NCBI RefSeq assembly: GCF_036346855.1
Contig: NZ_CP107841.1
Span: 8,684,001-8,748,000, forward strand
Length of the DNA stretch: 64,000 nt
Direction: 5' to 3'
Origin: Streptomyces europaeiscabiei
Lineage (GTDB): Bacteria; Actinomycetota; Actinomycetes; Streptomycetales; Streptomycetaceae
The position numbers and the translations under genes were made by a program. Below, piece after piece: positions 25,221 through 32,801 of the stretch. The notes under the pieces are model-generated. The model was not told the DNA's origin. It saw only the letters and a list, made by a program, of their open reading frames with translations, and made no database searches. Position 1 is the first letter of the stretch; every line of letters starts with the position of its first letter.

Positions 25221-26447
25221 TCAGCCCACCACGGCCTCATGCACCAACCGCTTCAGCTGCGGATACACGGAGAACGACGAACGCCGCCGCACCTGCGTCA
25301 TGAACTGGACCGTCAGGTCCCGGCGCGGATCCACCCAGAAGATCGTCGTCGCCGCCCCGGTCCACCCGAACGTGCCCGGAGAGGAGGGGCATTCGGTCAC
25401 GGAGGGGTCGATGACGACGGAGACCCCGAGGCCGAAGCCGACGCCCACATTGCCCGGCTGCCGGTGGAACGCACTGCCGTGCGAGTGAATGTCGACGCCC
25501 CCCGGCAGCTGATTCGTGGCCATCATGTCGACGGACTCGGCGGAGAGCAGCCGTACGCCGTCGAGTTCGCCGCGGCGGCGCAGGAACTCGGCGAAGCGGT
25601 GGTAGTCCCGGGCGGTGGCGGCCAGGCCGCCGCTGCCGGAGAGGAAGCGCGGCCGGCCGCGCAGCGGGAGGCCGGGAACGGGCGTGATCGAGCCGTCCTC
25701 CTGCTCGCCGTACAACTCGGCCAGCCTGCCCGCCTGTTCGGGGCTGATCTGGAAGCACGCGTCCGTCATGCCGAGCGGGCCGAGGATCCGCTCGGCGAAG
25801 AACGCGTCGAGGTCCTGTCCCGACACCACCTCGACGATCCGGCCGAGGACGTTGGTGGAGACGGAGTAGTTCCACTGCGAGCCCGGCTCGAACTGCAGCG
25901 GCAGGCGCGCGTACTCCGCGCACGTCTGCGCCAGGGTGGCGCCCGGCCGTACGGAGTTCTCCAGGCCCGCGTCGCGGTAGAGCGCGTCGACGGGGTGGTC
26001 GTAGTAGAAGCCGAACGTCAGGCCCGAGGTGTGGGTCATCAGATGGCGGACGAGGATCGGCTGCTCGGCCGGGCGGGTCCGGACGTCGGCGCCCGCACCG
26101 GACTCGTACACGCGCGGCTCGGCGAACTCCGGGAGGTAGCGGGAGACCGGGTCCGAGAGCGACAGTCTTCCCTCCTCGATCAGTATCAGTGCGGCGACCG
26201 AAGTGACGGGCTTCGTCATGGAGTAGACCCGCCACAACGTGTCGGTCTCGACGGGGAGCCGTGCCTCGCGGTCGCGCTGTCCGTACGTCGTCAGGTGGGC
26301 GACGCGACCGCCGCGGGCCAGGGACAGCAGGTAGCCGGGCAGCCGGCCCTCGTCGACCTGCCGTGCCAGGTACTCGTCCAGACGGGCCAGGGTCTTCGGG
26401 TCGAGGCCGGCCTCGCGCGGCTCGACCTCTCGGCGCAGTCGTTCCAT
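25221..26447 (-). CDS. Serine hydrolase, beta-lactamase/esterase family
   Basis: 408 residues, no obvious signal peptide. Class C beta-lactamase fold: nucleophile in VYSMTKPVTS (Ser-x-x-Lys), WNYSVSTNVLG (the Tyr-x-Asn position), and a late FGWTGAATTIFWVDP, the usual HxG-type strand replaced by WTG as in EstB-type esterases. It would hydrolyse an ester or amide in the cytoplasm or at the surface. Start ATG 26447 is preceded by GGAGGAG. It is followed by the efflux operon on the same strand but 25 bp separate them, so a shared transcript with the MFS gene is possible. Substrate unknown. Confidence 0.82.
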   Translation of the reverse strand: MERLRREVEPREAGLDPKTLARLDEYLARQVDEGRLPGYLLSLARGGRVAHLTTYGQRDREARLPVETDTLWRVYSMTKPVTSVAALILIEEGRLSLSDPVSRYLPEFAEPRVYESGAGADVRTRPAEQPILVRHLMTHTSGLTFGFYYDHPVDALYRDAGLENSVRPGATLAQTCAEYARLPLQFEPGSQWNYSVSTNVLGRIVEVVSGQDLDAFFAERILGPLGMTDACFQISPEQAGRLAELYGEQEDGSITPVPGLPLRGRPRFLSGSGGLAATARDYHRFAEFLRRRGELDGVRLLSAESVDMMATNQLPGGVDIHSHGSAFHRQPGNVGVGFGLGVSVVIDPSVTECPSSPGTFGWTGAATTIFWVDPRRDLTVQFMTQVRRRSSFSVYPQLKRLVHEAVVG

Positions 26448-26472
26448 GATGGTTCTCCTCCGGTGACCCGGG

Positions 26473-27918
26473 TTACGGCTCTGTTTCATCGTTCTTGTCT
26501 TCATCGTTCCGTACTGATCGCGTTCCATCCCTCGCGGGGCGGGCGGGTCGGGGCATTCGTAGGGCGAGGGGTGCACCGAGCGCGGCCACACCGGCCAGGA
26601 GCAGCAGCGCTGGGCCCGTGCCGAGCGGCATGAGCGTGGTCGCGGCCGCCACCCCCAGCGTGGGGCCGATGTTCATCGCGGTCTGTTGCAGCCCGCCCGC
26701 CACGCCCGCCGACTCCGGCGGCGCATGCCGTACGACGACGGCGGTCGCGGTGACCATCAGCGCGCCGAAACCGGCCCCCAGCAGCAGGAATCCGCCCCCG
26801 ATCACCATCGTCGACGATCCCGGGCCGAGCCGGGACAACGCCAGGACCCCGCCGGTGAGCAGCACCGTGCCCGTGAGGGCCGTGGGACGGGCGCCCCAGC
26901 GGCGCAGCAGTACGGCCGACAGCGGTGCCCCGAGCACCATCGTCACGCCGCCGGGCAGCGCGACGAGGCTCGTTGTCAGCGGGTCCATGCCCAGTACGTC
27001 CTGGAGGACGAAGCTGCACACGAACAGCGCGCCGAGCATCGCCGCCGACGCGGCCACCAGCACCCCGAGCGCGGCACACACCGTGGCCGACCCCACCACG
27101 GCGGGCGGCAACAGCGGGTCGGGGGTGCGCTGTTCATGCCGGACGAGGGCGAAGGCGGACGCGGCGCCGATCAGCAGGCCGAGCACACCGGTCGCCGTCC
27201 AGCCGTGCTCCGCCACCCCGACCAGCGTGTGCACGAGAGCCGCCAGGGCCACGGCCAGCAGCGCGGCGCCCGGCAGGTCGAGGCGGGTGGTGGAGACCCG
27301 CTTCGCGTCGCGCGCCATCGGGGTGCGCACCGCCAGCGCCAGCAGGCCCATGACCAGGGCCGGTACGACGTTGAGGAAGAACACCGCCCGCCAGCCCAGC
27401 TGGGCGACGAGCGCACCGCCGACCAGTGGGCCGGCGGCGACCGCCACACCGATGGCGCTGGTCCGCAGCGCGATGGGCATCCCCAGTCGGTCGGGCGGGA
27501 AGGCGCCCCGCAGCATCCCGAGGGTGGCGGGCTGCAACAGGGCGCCGAAGACGCCCTGGACGACCCGCAACCCGATCACCCAGCCCACACCGGGAGCGAA
27601 CCCGATACCGGCGGAGGCCGCGCCGAACCCCAACACCCCGCAGGCGAACACGCGTTGGTGCCCGAACCGGTCACCCAGGCGCCCGGCGAACACCAACAGC
27701 CCGGCCACCGCGATCAGATACCCGGTGCTGGTCCACTGCGCCTCGGTGAGGGAGGCGTCCAGGTCCCGCCGCAGGGTCGGCTGAGCGATCGTCAGCACGG
27801 TTCCGTCGAGGGCGACGATCACGGCACCGAGGACACTGTTGGCGAGGGTGAGACGGCGGTGCGGCGCGGACATCGGTGCGCCCCGGTCGACGCAGGCCTG
27901 CGACGTGGCGGCCGTCAT
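26473..27918 (-). CDS. MFS drug:H+ antiporter (DHA2/EmrB-QacA type)
   Basis: 481 residues with about 14 hydrophobic segments. Motif A-like GRLGDRFGHQRVF after the second helix, LDGTVLTIAQPTLRRDL (motif D1 of DHA2 pumps) in the first helix and GPLVGGALVAQLGWRAVFF (motif C and the following loop) define a proton-driven multidrug exporter. Its ATG at 27918 overlaps the stop of the TetR gene by four bases and has GAGGAG before it, so pump and repressor form one operon. The inducer is probably the drug or toxic metabolite that binds TetR. Confidence 0.88.
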   Translation of the reverse strand: MTAATSQACVDRGAPMSAPHRRLTLANSVLGAVIVALDGTVLTIAQPTLRRDLDASLTEAQWTSTGYLIAVAGLLVFAGRLGDRFGHQRVFACGVLGFGAASAGIGFAPGVGWVIGLRVVQGVFGALLQPATLGMLRGAFPPDRLGMPIALRTSAIGVAVAAGPLVGGALVAQLGWRAVFFLNVVPALVMGLLALAVRTPMARDAKRVSTTRLDLPGAALLAVALAALVHTLVGVAEHGWTATGVLGLLIGAASAFALVRHEQRTPDPLLPPAVVGSATVCAALGVLVAASAAMLGALFVCSFVLQDVLGMDPLTTSLVALPGGVTMVLGAPLSAVLLRRWGARPTALTGTVLLTGGVLALSRLGPGSSTMVIGGGFLLLGAGFGALMVTATAVVVRHAPPESAGVAGGLQQTAMNIGPTLGVAAATTLMPLGTGPALLLLAGVAALGAPLALRMPRPARPARDGTRSVRNDEDKNDETEP

Positions 27919-28493
27919 CGCTCCTCGCTCCCCAGGTGCGCGTCCAGCGCGGTGTGCAGCAGGGGTGCGAAGTCATCGACGCCCGTGGTGAGTTGGAGGC
28001 TGCCCCAGATCCACAGCTGGGCGATGCCGTAGAGGTTCGCCAGCAGCGCGCCCGCCACCAGCCGGGTGTCGGCGTCGGGCCGGGCCCGTCCGACCAGGTC
28101 CACCAGCAGGGAGAAGACCGGCAGGCTGGCGTCGCGCAGCCCCAACTCGTTGCTCTCCAAGAGATCGTGACGGAACATCAACTCATGCATGCCCCGGTGG
28201 GTGAGCGCGAAGTCGAGATACACGCGCCCCAGCGTCGCGATCTGCTCGCGCGGGCTCGCCGTACCCTCCCCGAGTGCCTCTGCCCCCTTGGCCGCCAACT
28301 CCTCGAAGCCCCGCCGCGCGATGGCCGACAGCAGCTCCAGGTGGGTCGGGAAGTAGCGGCGCGGCGCCCCGTGCGACACCCCCGCCCGCCGTGCGATCTC
28401 CCGCAGGGACAGCGCCTGGACGCCCTCCGCCGTGACCAACTCGACGCCTACGTCGACCAGCCGGGACCGCAGCCCCGAGTTCGGCTCGCTCAT
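27915..28493 (-). CDS. TetR-family repressor of the adjacent efflux pump
   Basis: 192 residues. N-terminal helix-turn-helix LREIARRAGVSHGAPRRYF with the preceding ALSL segment; C-terminal ligand domain is helical. The likely start ATG at 28493 lies within the left half of a large inverted repeat (28493-28529), with no ribosome binding site, so translation is probably leaderless; a GTG at 28499 is an alternative. It is cotranscribed with the MFS pump and should repress both. This arrangement is typical of self-regulated drug efflux. Confidence 0.88.
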   Translation of the reverse strand: MSEPNSGLRSRLVDVGVELVTAEGVQALSLREIARRAGVSHGAPRRYFPTHLELLSAIARRGFEELAAKGAEALGEGTASPREQIATLGRVYLDFALTHRGMHELMFRHDLLESNELGLRDASLPVFSLLVDLVGRARPDADTRLVAGALLANLYGIAQLWIWGSLQLTTGVDDFAPLLHTALDAHLGSEER

Positions 28494-28529
28494 AGACACT
28501 GTCTACCAGGCAGCGGTAGACAGTGTCTA
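28493..28529. promoter_or_regulatory. Twin TetR operator at the tetR start
   Basis: A perfect 15-bp inverted repeat, TAGACACTGTCTACC (28493-28507) and its complement at 28515-28529, seven-base spacer. Each half is itself a near palindrome (TAGACA-TGTCTA), spaced 22 bp centre to centre, so two dimers could bind the same DNA face. It covers the TetR start codon. Confidence 0.85.
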
Positions 28530-28552
28530 CTGAAGTGGATCTGCTCGCTGAT

Positions 28553-29137
28553 CTACTCCTTGGTGCGGTCGGCCGCTCTCTCCAGTACGCACAGCCGGCT
28601 TTCGTCGGGATCGCCGATGTACGTCCACAGGACCGGGTCCTTCGACGTGCCTCGCGCTTCGTACTGGCCCCGCACACCGCCGGGCGTGAACGTGAGAAGG
28701 ACCGTGGAGGTGGGGGTGTCCGTGCCGATGCCGTTGTCGGTGTCGTGTTCCCAGGTTCCCGCGCCGGGGGTCGGGGAGGCGACATCATCGAAATGGTCGT
28801 CGTCGTTGTCGTCGAAGTCGCCGCAGATCTTGGCCGATGTGAACGTCCCGCCCTCCTTCAGCACCAGACGTCCACCCTGCCCGTCCACCCATGCGCCCGT
28901 GACCTCGGCCGTGCTCATGGTCAAGGGCTCGCCGTCGGGTACGGGGTTGAACACGCGGCTCACTATGAACAGCAGCGCGAACGCGCCGATCCCGAGCAGG
29001 AACAGCAGACCGCACCCCGCCGCTCCGACGAGCGGGACGATCAGCCCGATCCGCCAACGCCGTCGGCTCATCTCGGCCGATGGCCACCCCTGCCACGGAG
29101 GCGGGGTGGCTCTGTAAGGGTTCTCGCCGCGCTTCAC
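28553..29137 (-). CDS. Membrane-anchored protein of unknown function
   Basis: 194 residues. A charged 28-residue cytoplasmic head (MKRGENPYRATPPPWQGW) is followed by one transmembrane segment (IGLIVPLVGAAGCGLLFLLG, likely extended to LLFIVSRVF), then an outside domain of about 130 residues. That domain has TAEVTGAWVDGQGGRLVLKE and FTSAKICGDFDDNDDD, resembling the lipocalin-like or DUF-type beta-sandwich found in many Streptomyces membrane proteins. Start GTG 29137 fits AGGGGGA four bases before it. Function unknown. It is a single gene between two diverging transcription units. Confidence 0.75.
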   Translation of the reverse strand: MKRGENPYRATPPPWQGWPSAEMSRRRWRIGLIVPLVGAAGCGLLFLLGIGAFALLFIVSRVFNPVPDGEPLTMSTAEVTGAWVDGQGGRLVLKEGGTFTSAKICGDFDDNDDDHFDDVASPTPGAGTWEHDTDNGIGTDTPTSTVLLTFTPGGVRGQYEARGTSKDPVLWTYIGDPDESRLCVLERAADRTKE

Positions 29138-29263
29138 ATCGTCCCCCTGATGGTGGTGCCGCCCTGTCGCGGCGGTGCGGTCATCATGCCGCTGAGCTGG
29201 GAGGGTCTTCGCATCGGGGTCGTTCGCGGGGGCCGCCCTCGTGCCGTCCGCCGCCACGCACGA

Positions 29264-29294
29264 GTCCCCGGACACCTCGAAGGTGTCCGGGGAC
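29264..29294 (-). terminator. Terminator of the MFS shikimate-type transporter gene
   Basis: Perfect 14-bp stem (29264-29277 with 29281-29294), three-base loop, 24 bp after the minus-strand stop at 29318. Confidence 0.8.
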
Positions 29295-29317
29295 CCGGAG
29301 CGGAACCCGGTCGTGGC

Positions 29318-30658
29318 TCAGGCCGCGACGCGCTCCCGGTCGTTCTTCTCGCGCGGGGTGCGGACACCGAGGAGCTCGGTCGGGACCTTGTGGGTCTCGC
29401 GGGCGGTGAGCGCGGCGACGACCGGAGGGATGCACAGGGCCGTGGTGAAGAGGGCCACGGCGAACCAGTCGTCGCCGTCCGGGCCGGCGATCTGCGCGGC
29501 GAAGGTGACCGCGAAACCGGCGACCGCGAAGCCGATCTGGGTGCCGATGGCCATGCCGGACAGGCGGACCCGGGTGGAGAACATCTCGCCGTAGAAAGAG
29601 GGCCAGATGCCGTTCGCGGCGCTGTAGACGACACCGAAGGTGACGATGCCCAGGATCAGGACCAGCGGGTAGGAGCCGGTGGAGATCGCCCACAGGTAGG
29701 CGAACATCATCACCGCGCTGCCGGCCGCGCCGATCGCGAACACCGGGCGGCGGCCGATGCGGTCGGAGAGCGTGGCCCACAGCGGGATCGCGCCGAGCGC
29801 GACCAGGTTGGCGAGCGCGCCCACCCACAGCATGGACGAACGGGACAGACCCACCGACTCGCTCGTGCCGTACGCCAGCGCCCACACGGTGAAGATCGTG
29901 GAGACCGAGGCGACCAGCGCGCCCGCGATCACCCGCAGCACGTCCGCCCAGTGCTCGCGCAGGAGGATGGCCAGCGGCAGCTTGGCGACGCCCTCGGACT
30001 CGGTCTGCGCGGTGAAGGCCGGGGTCTCCTCCAGCGTGCGGCGGATGACGTAGCCGACGACGGCGACCGCGATGCTCATCCAGAACGGGACGCGCCAGCC
30101 CCAGGACAGCAGCTGGTCCTCGGGGAGCGCGGCGATCGGGATGAAGACCAGGGTGGCGAGCAGCTGCCCGCCCTGGGTGCCGCTGAGGGTGAAGCTGGTG
30201 AAGAAGCCGCGCCGGTCCGACGGCGCGTGTTCCAGCGTCATGGAGTTGGCGCTGGCCTGCTCACCGGCCGCCGAGATGCCCTGCAGGACACGGCAGAGCA
30301 CCAGGAGGACCGGGGCGAGGGTGCCGACCTGGTCGCGGGTGGGCAGGCAGCCGATCAGGAACGTCGACACACCCATCAGGATCAGCGTGAAGACCATGAT
30401 CTTCTTGCGGCCCAGCCGGTCCCCGAAGTGCCCGAGGAACAGCGCGCCGATCGGCCGTGCCGCGTACGCGACACCGAACGTGCCCAGCGACAGCAGGGTC
30501 GCGGTGGCCGGATCGGACTCGTCGAAGAAGACCGTCGGGAAGATCAGGGCGGCGGCGCTGCCGTAGATGAAGAAGTCGTAGTACTCCAGGGCGCTGCCGA
30601 TCCAGGCGGCCGTGGCGGCCTTCTTGGGCTGGCCCGGAGGTGCGGCGGGGACGGACAC
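29318..30658 (-). CDS. MFS transporter, MHS family, probable shikimate/quinate uptake
   Basis: 446 residues, 12 predicted helices. Metabolite:H+ symporter features: WIGSALEYYDFFIYGSAAA at the start (family marker), GHFGDRLGRKKIM (motif A), and LSDRIGRRPVF in the second half. The subfamily includes the E. coli shikimate transporter ShiA and KgtP/ProP. Start GTG 30658 is chosen because AAGGAG lies six bases before it. Its neighbours are a TetR regulator, shikimate dehydrogenase and 3-dehydroshikimate dehydratase, so import of shikimate or quinate is the best prediction. A terminator follows at 29264. Confidence 0.8.
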   Translation of the reverse strand: MSVPAAPPGQPKKAATAAWIGSALEYYDFFIYGSAAALIFPTVFFDESDPATATLLSLGTFGVAYAARPIGALFLGHFGDRLGRKKIMVFTLILMGVSTFLIGCLPTRDQVGTLAPVLLVLCRVLQGISAAGEQASANSMTLEHAPSDRRGFFTSFTLSGTQGGQLLATLVFIPIAALPEDQLLSWGWRVPFWMSIAVAVVGYVIRRTLEETPAFTAQTESEGVAKLPLAILLREHWADVLRVIAGALVASVSTIFTVWALAYGTSESVGLSRSSMLWVGALANLVALGAIPLWATLSDRIGRRPVFAIGAAGSAVMMFAYLWAISTGSYPLVLILGIVTFGVVYSAANGIWPSFYGEMFSTRVRLSGMAIGTQIGFAVAGFAVTFAAQIAGPDGDDWFAVALFTTALCIPPVVAALTARETHKVPTELLGVRTPREKNDRERVAA

Positions 30659-30936
30659 GGCGTGCTCCTTCGAGGGATCTCCACCGTAGGCGGAGGAAGG
30701 CAAGTGCTGCTGGGGGAGGCAGGTGCTGCAGAGGGGGGAGGGGTGCCGGATCCCTGGGGGTGGCGGGGCGGCCGTGCCGGGGGCTACCCGGCTATGTAAC
30801 GCACTGGATAGTTAATAGCGGTTGGCTACGGATGTTGCGCCGACGTTTCTCGGGTGTCAAGAGGTCATGCGGAAGGATCTTCCCGGCGGGATCCGGCCGA
30901 GACCCGGCCGGGACCGTTCACCTCGCCGCCGGGGCC
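30659..30936. other. Intergenic gap before the MFS gene
   Basis: 278 bp without a gene. An AT-rich island at about 30795-30835 includes TAACGCACTGGATAGTTAAT, which resembles parts of the TetR operator at 31779-31804 (TAACGTACTAG), so it may be the second binding site and promoter of the transporter. The rest is GC-rich and featureless to my reading. Confidence 0.35.
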
Positions 30937-31602
30937 TCAGTCCGCCGCGCGGTCCGCCGTCAGGTAGGTGATCACCATGTCGCCCAGCATCTGGCGATAG
31001 TGCTCGCGCCTGCCGGGGTCGACCAGGTCGCGGCCGAAGAGGGCGCCGAAGGTGTGCCGGTTGGCGACGCGGAAGAAGCAGAACGCGCTGATCATCGCGT
31101 GCAGGTCGACGGCGTCGACGTCCGCCGTGAACAGGCCCGACTTCTGGCCCGACTCCAGGATCCGGCGGATCACGTCCAGTGCGGGCGAGCCGATCTTGCC
31201 GAGCATCTCGGAGGAGGCGATGTGCTCGGCCTCGTGGATGTTCTCGATGCTCACCAGGCGGATGAAGTCGGGGTGGGCCTCGTGGTGGTCGAACGTCACC
31301 TCGGCGAGCCGGCGGATGGCCGCGACCGGGTCCAGATGTTCGACGTCCAGCTCCTGCTCCGTCTGCCGGATCACGGAGTACGCCCGCTCCAGCACGGCGG
31401 TGAACAGCTGCTCCTTGCCGCCGAAGTAGTAGTAGATCATCCGCTTTGTGGTGCGGGTCCGGGCGGCGATCTCGTCGACCCGGGCACCGGCGAACCCGGA
31501 ACGCGCGAACTCCTTGGTCGCGACGTCGAGAATCTCGGCCTTGGTGCGGGCGGCGTCACGGATGCGCCCGTTCGGTCGTGCCGGTTCTTCGACGCTGGTC
31601 AT
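30937..31602 (-). CDS. TetR-family regulator of the shikimate/quinate locus
   Basis: 221 residues. Helix-turn-helix EFARSGFAGARVDEIAARTR followed by TTKRMIYYYFGGKEQ, the usual TetR start; the ligand-binding domain carries a C-terminal TetR_C motif (HPDFIRLVSIENIHEAEHI) typical of the CatR/PcaU-like group around aromatic catabolism. ATG at 31602. Divergent from shikimate dehydrogenase, with a 26-bp operator between. It should repress the dehydrogenase/dehydratase operon, and probably the transporter, until shikimate, quinate or a product such as protocatechuate binds. Confidence 0.82.
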   Translation of the reverse strand: MTSVEEPARPNGRIRDAARTKAEILDVATKEFARSGFAGARVDEIAARTRTTKRMIYYYFGGKEQLFTAVLERAYSVIRQTEQELDVEHLDPVAAIRRLAEVTFDHHEAHPDFIRLVSIENIHEAEHIASSEMLGKIGSPALDVIRRILESGQKSGLFTADVDAVDLHAMISAFCFFRVANRHTFGALFGRDLVDPGRREHYRQMLGDMVITYLTADRAAD

Positions 31603-31685
31603 CGCGTTCCTTCGGGCAAGGGGCCAGTGTCCGCGATTGTAGAAGCCCGCGCCCCGGGGCTCGGTGCCGAGTTCCCTGTCGCGTG

Positions 31686-31715
31686 CCCCGTCCCCGTCCC
31701 CGTCCCCGTCCCTGT
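31686..31715. repeat. CCCCGT hexamer microsatellite
   Basis: Four perfect CCCCGT units (31686-31709) plus one CCCTGT in the intergenic region between the TetR gene and its operator. Confidence 0.9.
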
Positions 31716-31778
31716 CGCAGCCGTCGTCGCCGTCGGGTTCGCGATGGGGGCTTCCCCTGCTCGCCCCTGGCTGCTATG

Positions 31779-31804
31779 ACTAACGTACTAGTTCGTACAT
31801 TAGT
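31779..31804. promoter_or_regulatory. TetR operator before shikimate dehydrogenase
   Basis: A 26-bp inverted repeat with 10-bp arms, ACTAACGTAC (31779-31788) and GTACATTAGT (31795-31804), one mismatch, six-base spacer TAGTTC. It ends 21 bp before the dehydrogenase GTG, in an otherwise GC-rich region; typical of TetR binding sites. Confidence 0.8.
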
Positions 31805-31825
31805 GAGCCGCTCAGGAGGCCCGCC

Positions 31826-32725
31826 GTGCCCAAGGTCTCGAACCCTGTCTCTTCGCAGGACTCGTATCTCGTCGGCCTCATCGGCTCCGGTATCGGGCCC
31901 TCCCTCAGCCCCGCCCTGCACGAGCGCGAGGCCGACCGGCAGGGCCTGCGCTATGTGTACCGGCTGATCGACATCGACGACCTCGGAGTCGGGCCGGAGG
32001 CGGTCGGCGATCTCGTGCGCGCCGCCCGTGACCTGGGCTTCGACGGGCTGAACATCACGCACCCGTGCAAGCAGCTCGTCATCGAGCACCTCGACGGGCT
32101 CGCCCCGCAGGCCGCCGCGCTCGGCGCGGTCAACACCGTCGTCTTCGAGGACGGCCGCGCCGTCGGCCACAACACGGACGTCACCGGCTTCGCCGCGTCC
32201 TTCGCCCGCGGTCTGCCCGACGCCCCGTTGGAGAAGGTGGTGCAGCTGGGCGCCGGGGGCGCGGGCGCGGCCGTCGCCCACGCCATGCTCACCCTCGGCG
32301 CGGAGCACGTCACCGTCGTCGACGCGATGCCCGACCGGGCGACCGACCTCGCCACCTCCCTCAACCGGTACTTCGGCCCGGGGCGGGCCGCCGCGGCGAC
32401 GCCGGACGCGCTGCCGGCGCTGCTGGGGGCGGCCGACGGGGTCGTCCACGCGACGCCGACGGGGATGGCCGCGCACCCCGGGCTGCCGTTCGCCACCCAG
32501 TCGCTGCATCCCGGGCTGTGGGTGGCGGAGGTGGTGTACCGGCCCTTGGAGACGGAGCTGTTGCGGGCCGCCCGGGATCTCGGCTGCGCCACGCTGGACG
32601 GGGGAGGGATGGCGGTGTTCCAGGCGGCCGACGCGTTCCGCCTGTTCACCGGGCGGGAGCCGGACGCTTCGCGGATGCTGGCCGACATCGCCGAGTTGGC
32701 CGGGGTTGCCGGGGTTGGTCCCTGA
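31826..32725 (+). CDS. Shikimate/quinate dehydrogenase (AroE-like)
   Basis: 299 residues. N-terminal substrate domain with LIGSGIGPSLSPALHE, GLNITHPCKQ (catalytic Lys), AVNTVVF and GHNTDVTGF (catalytic Asp); NAD(P) fold LGAGGAGAAVAHAML; and ADGVVHATPTGM. This is the AroE/quinate dehydrogenase family. In a biosynthetic AroE the cofactor loop is usually NRTxxR; here it is VDAMPDRA, an acidic residue favouring NAD and a catabolic role, oxidising shikimate or quinate. GTG 31826, with AGGAGG before it. Followed by 3-dehydroshikimate dehydratase, so the flow is shikimate to dehydroshikimate to protocatechuate. Confidence 0.88.
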   Translation: MPKVSNPVSSQDSYLVGLIGSGIGPSLSPALHEREADRQGLRYVYRLIDIDDLGVGPEAVGDLVRAARDLGFDGLNITHPCKQLVIEHLDGLAPQAAALGAVNTVVFEDGRAVGHNTDVTGFAASFARGLPDAPLEKVVQLGAGGAGAAVAHAMLTLGAEHVTVVDAMPDRATDLATSLNRYFGPGRAAAATPDALPALLGAADGVVHATPTGMAAHPGLPFATQSLHPGLWVAEVVYRPLETELLRAARDLGCATLDGGGMAVFQAADAFRLFTGREPDASRMLADIAELAGVAGVGP

Positions 32726-32732
32726 GCGTCGT

Positions 32733-32768
32733 AGGGGCGCGGCCGGTCGCGCAGTTCCCCGCGCCCCT
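32733..32768. terminator. Hairpin of the common Streptomyces GGGGCGCGG type
   Basis: AGGGGCGCGG (32733-32742) pairs with CCGCGCCCCT (32759-32768) with a 16-base loop holding GCGCAGTTCC. It lies between the dehydrogenase and the dehydratase, so it may attenuate rather than end transcription. Confidence 0.65.
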
Positions 32769-32801
32769 TGTAGGGCTCGGCAAGTCTTGAAGGAGCTCCA
32801 T

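Noticed and set aside
28523..30799. 758-residue open frame on the plus strand
   Set aside because: Antisense shadow of the membrane protein and MFS transporter; the sequence is low-complexity (Arg, Gly, Asp, Glu) without recognisable motifs.
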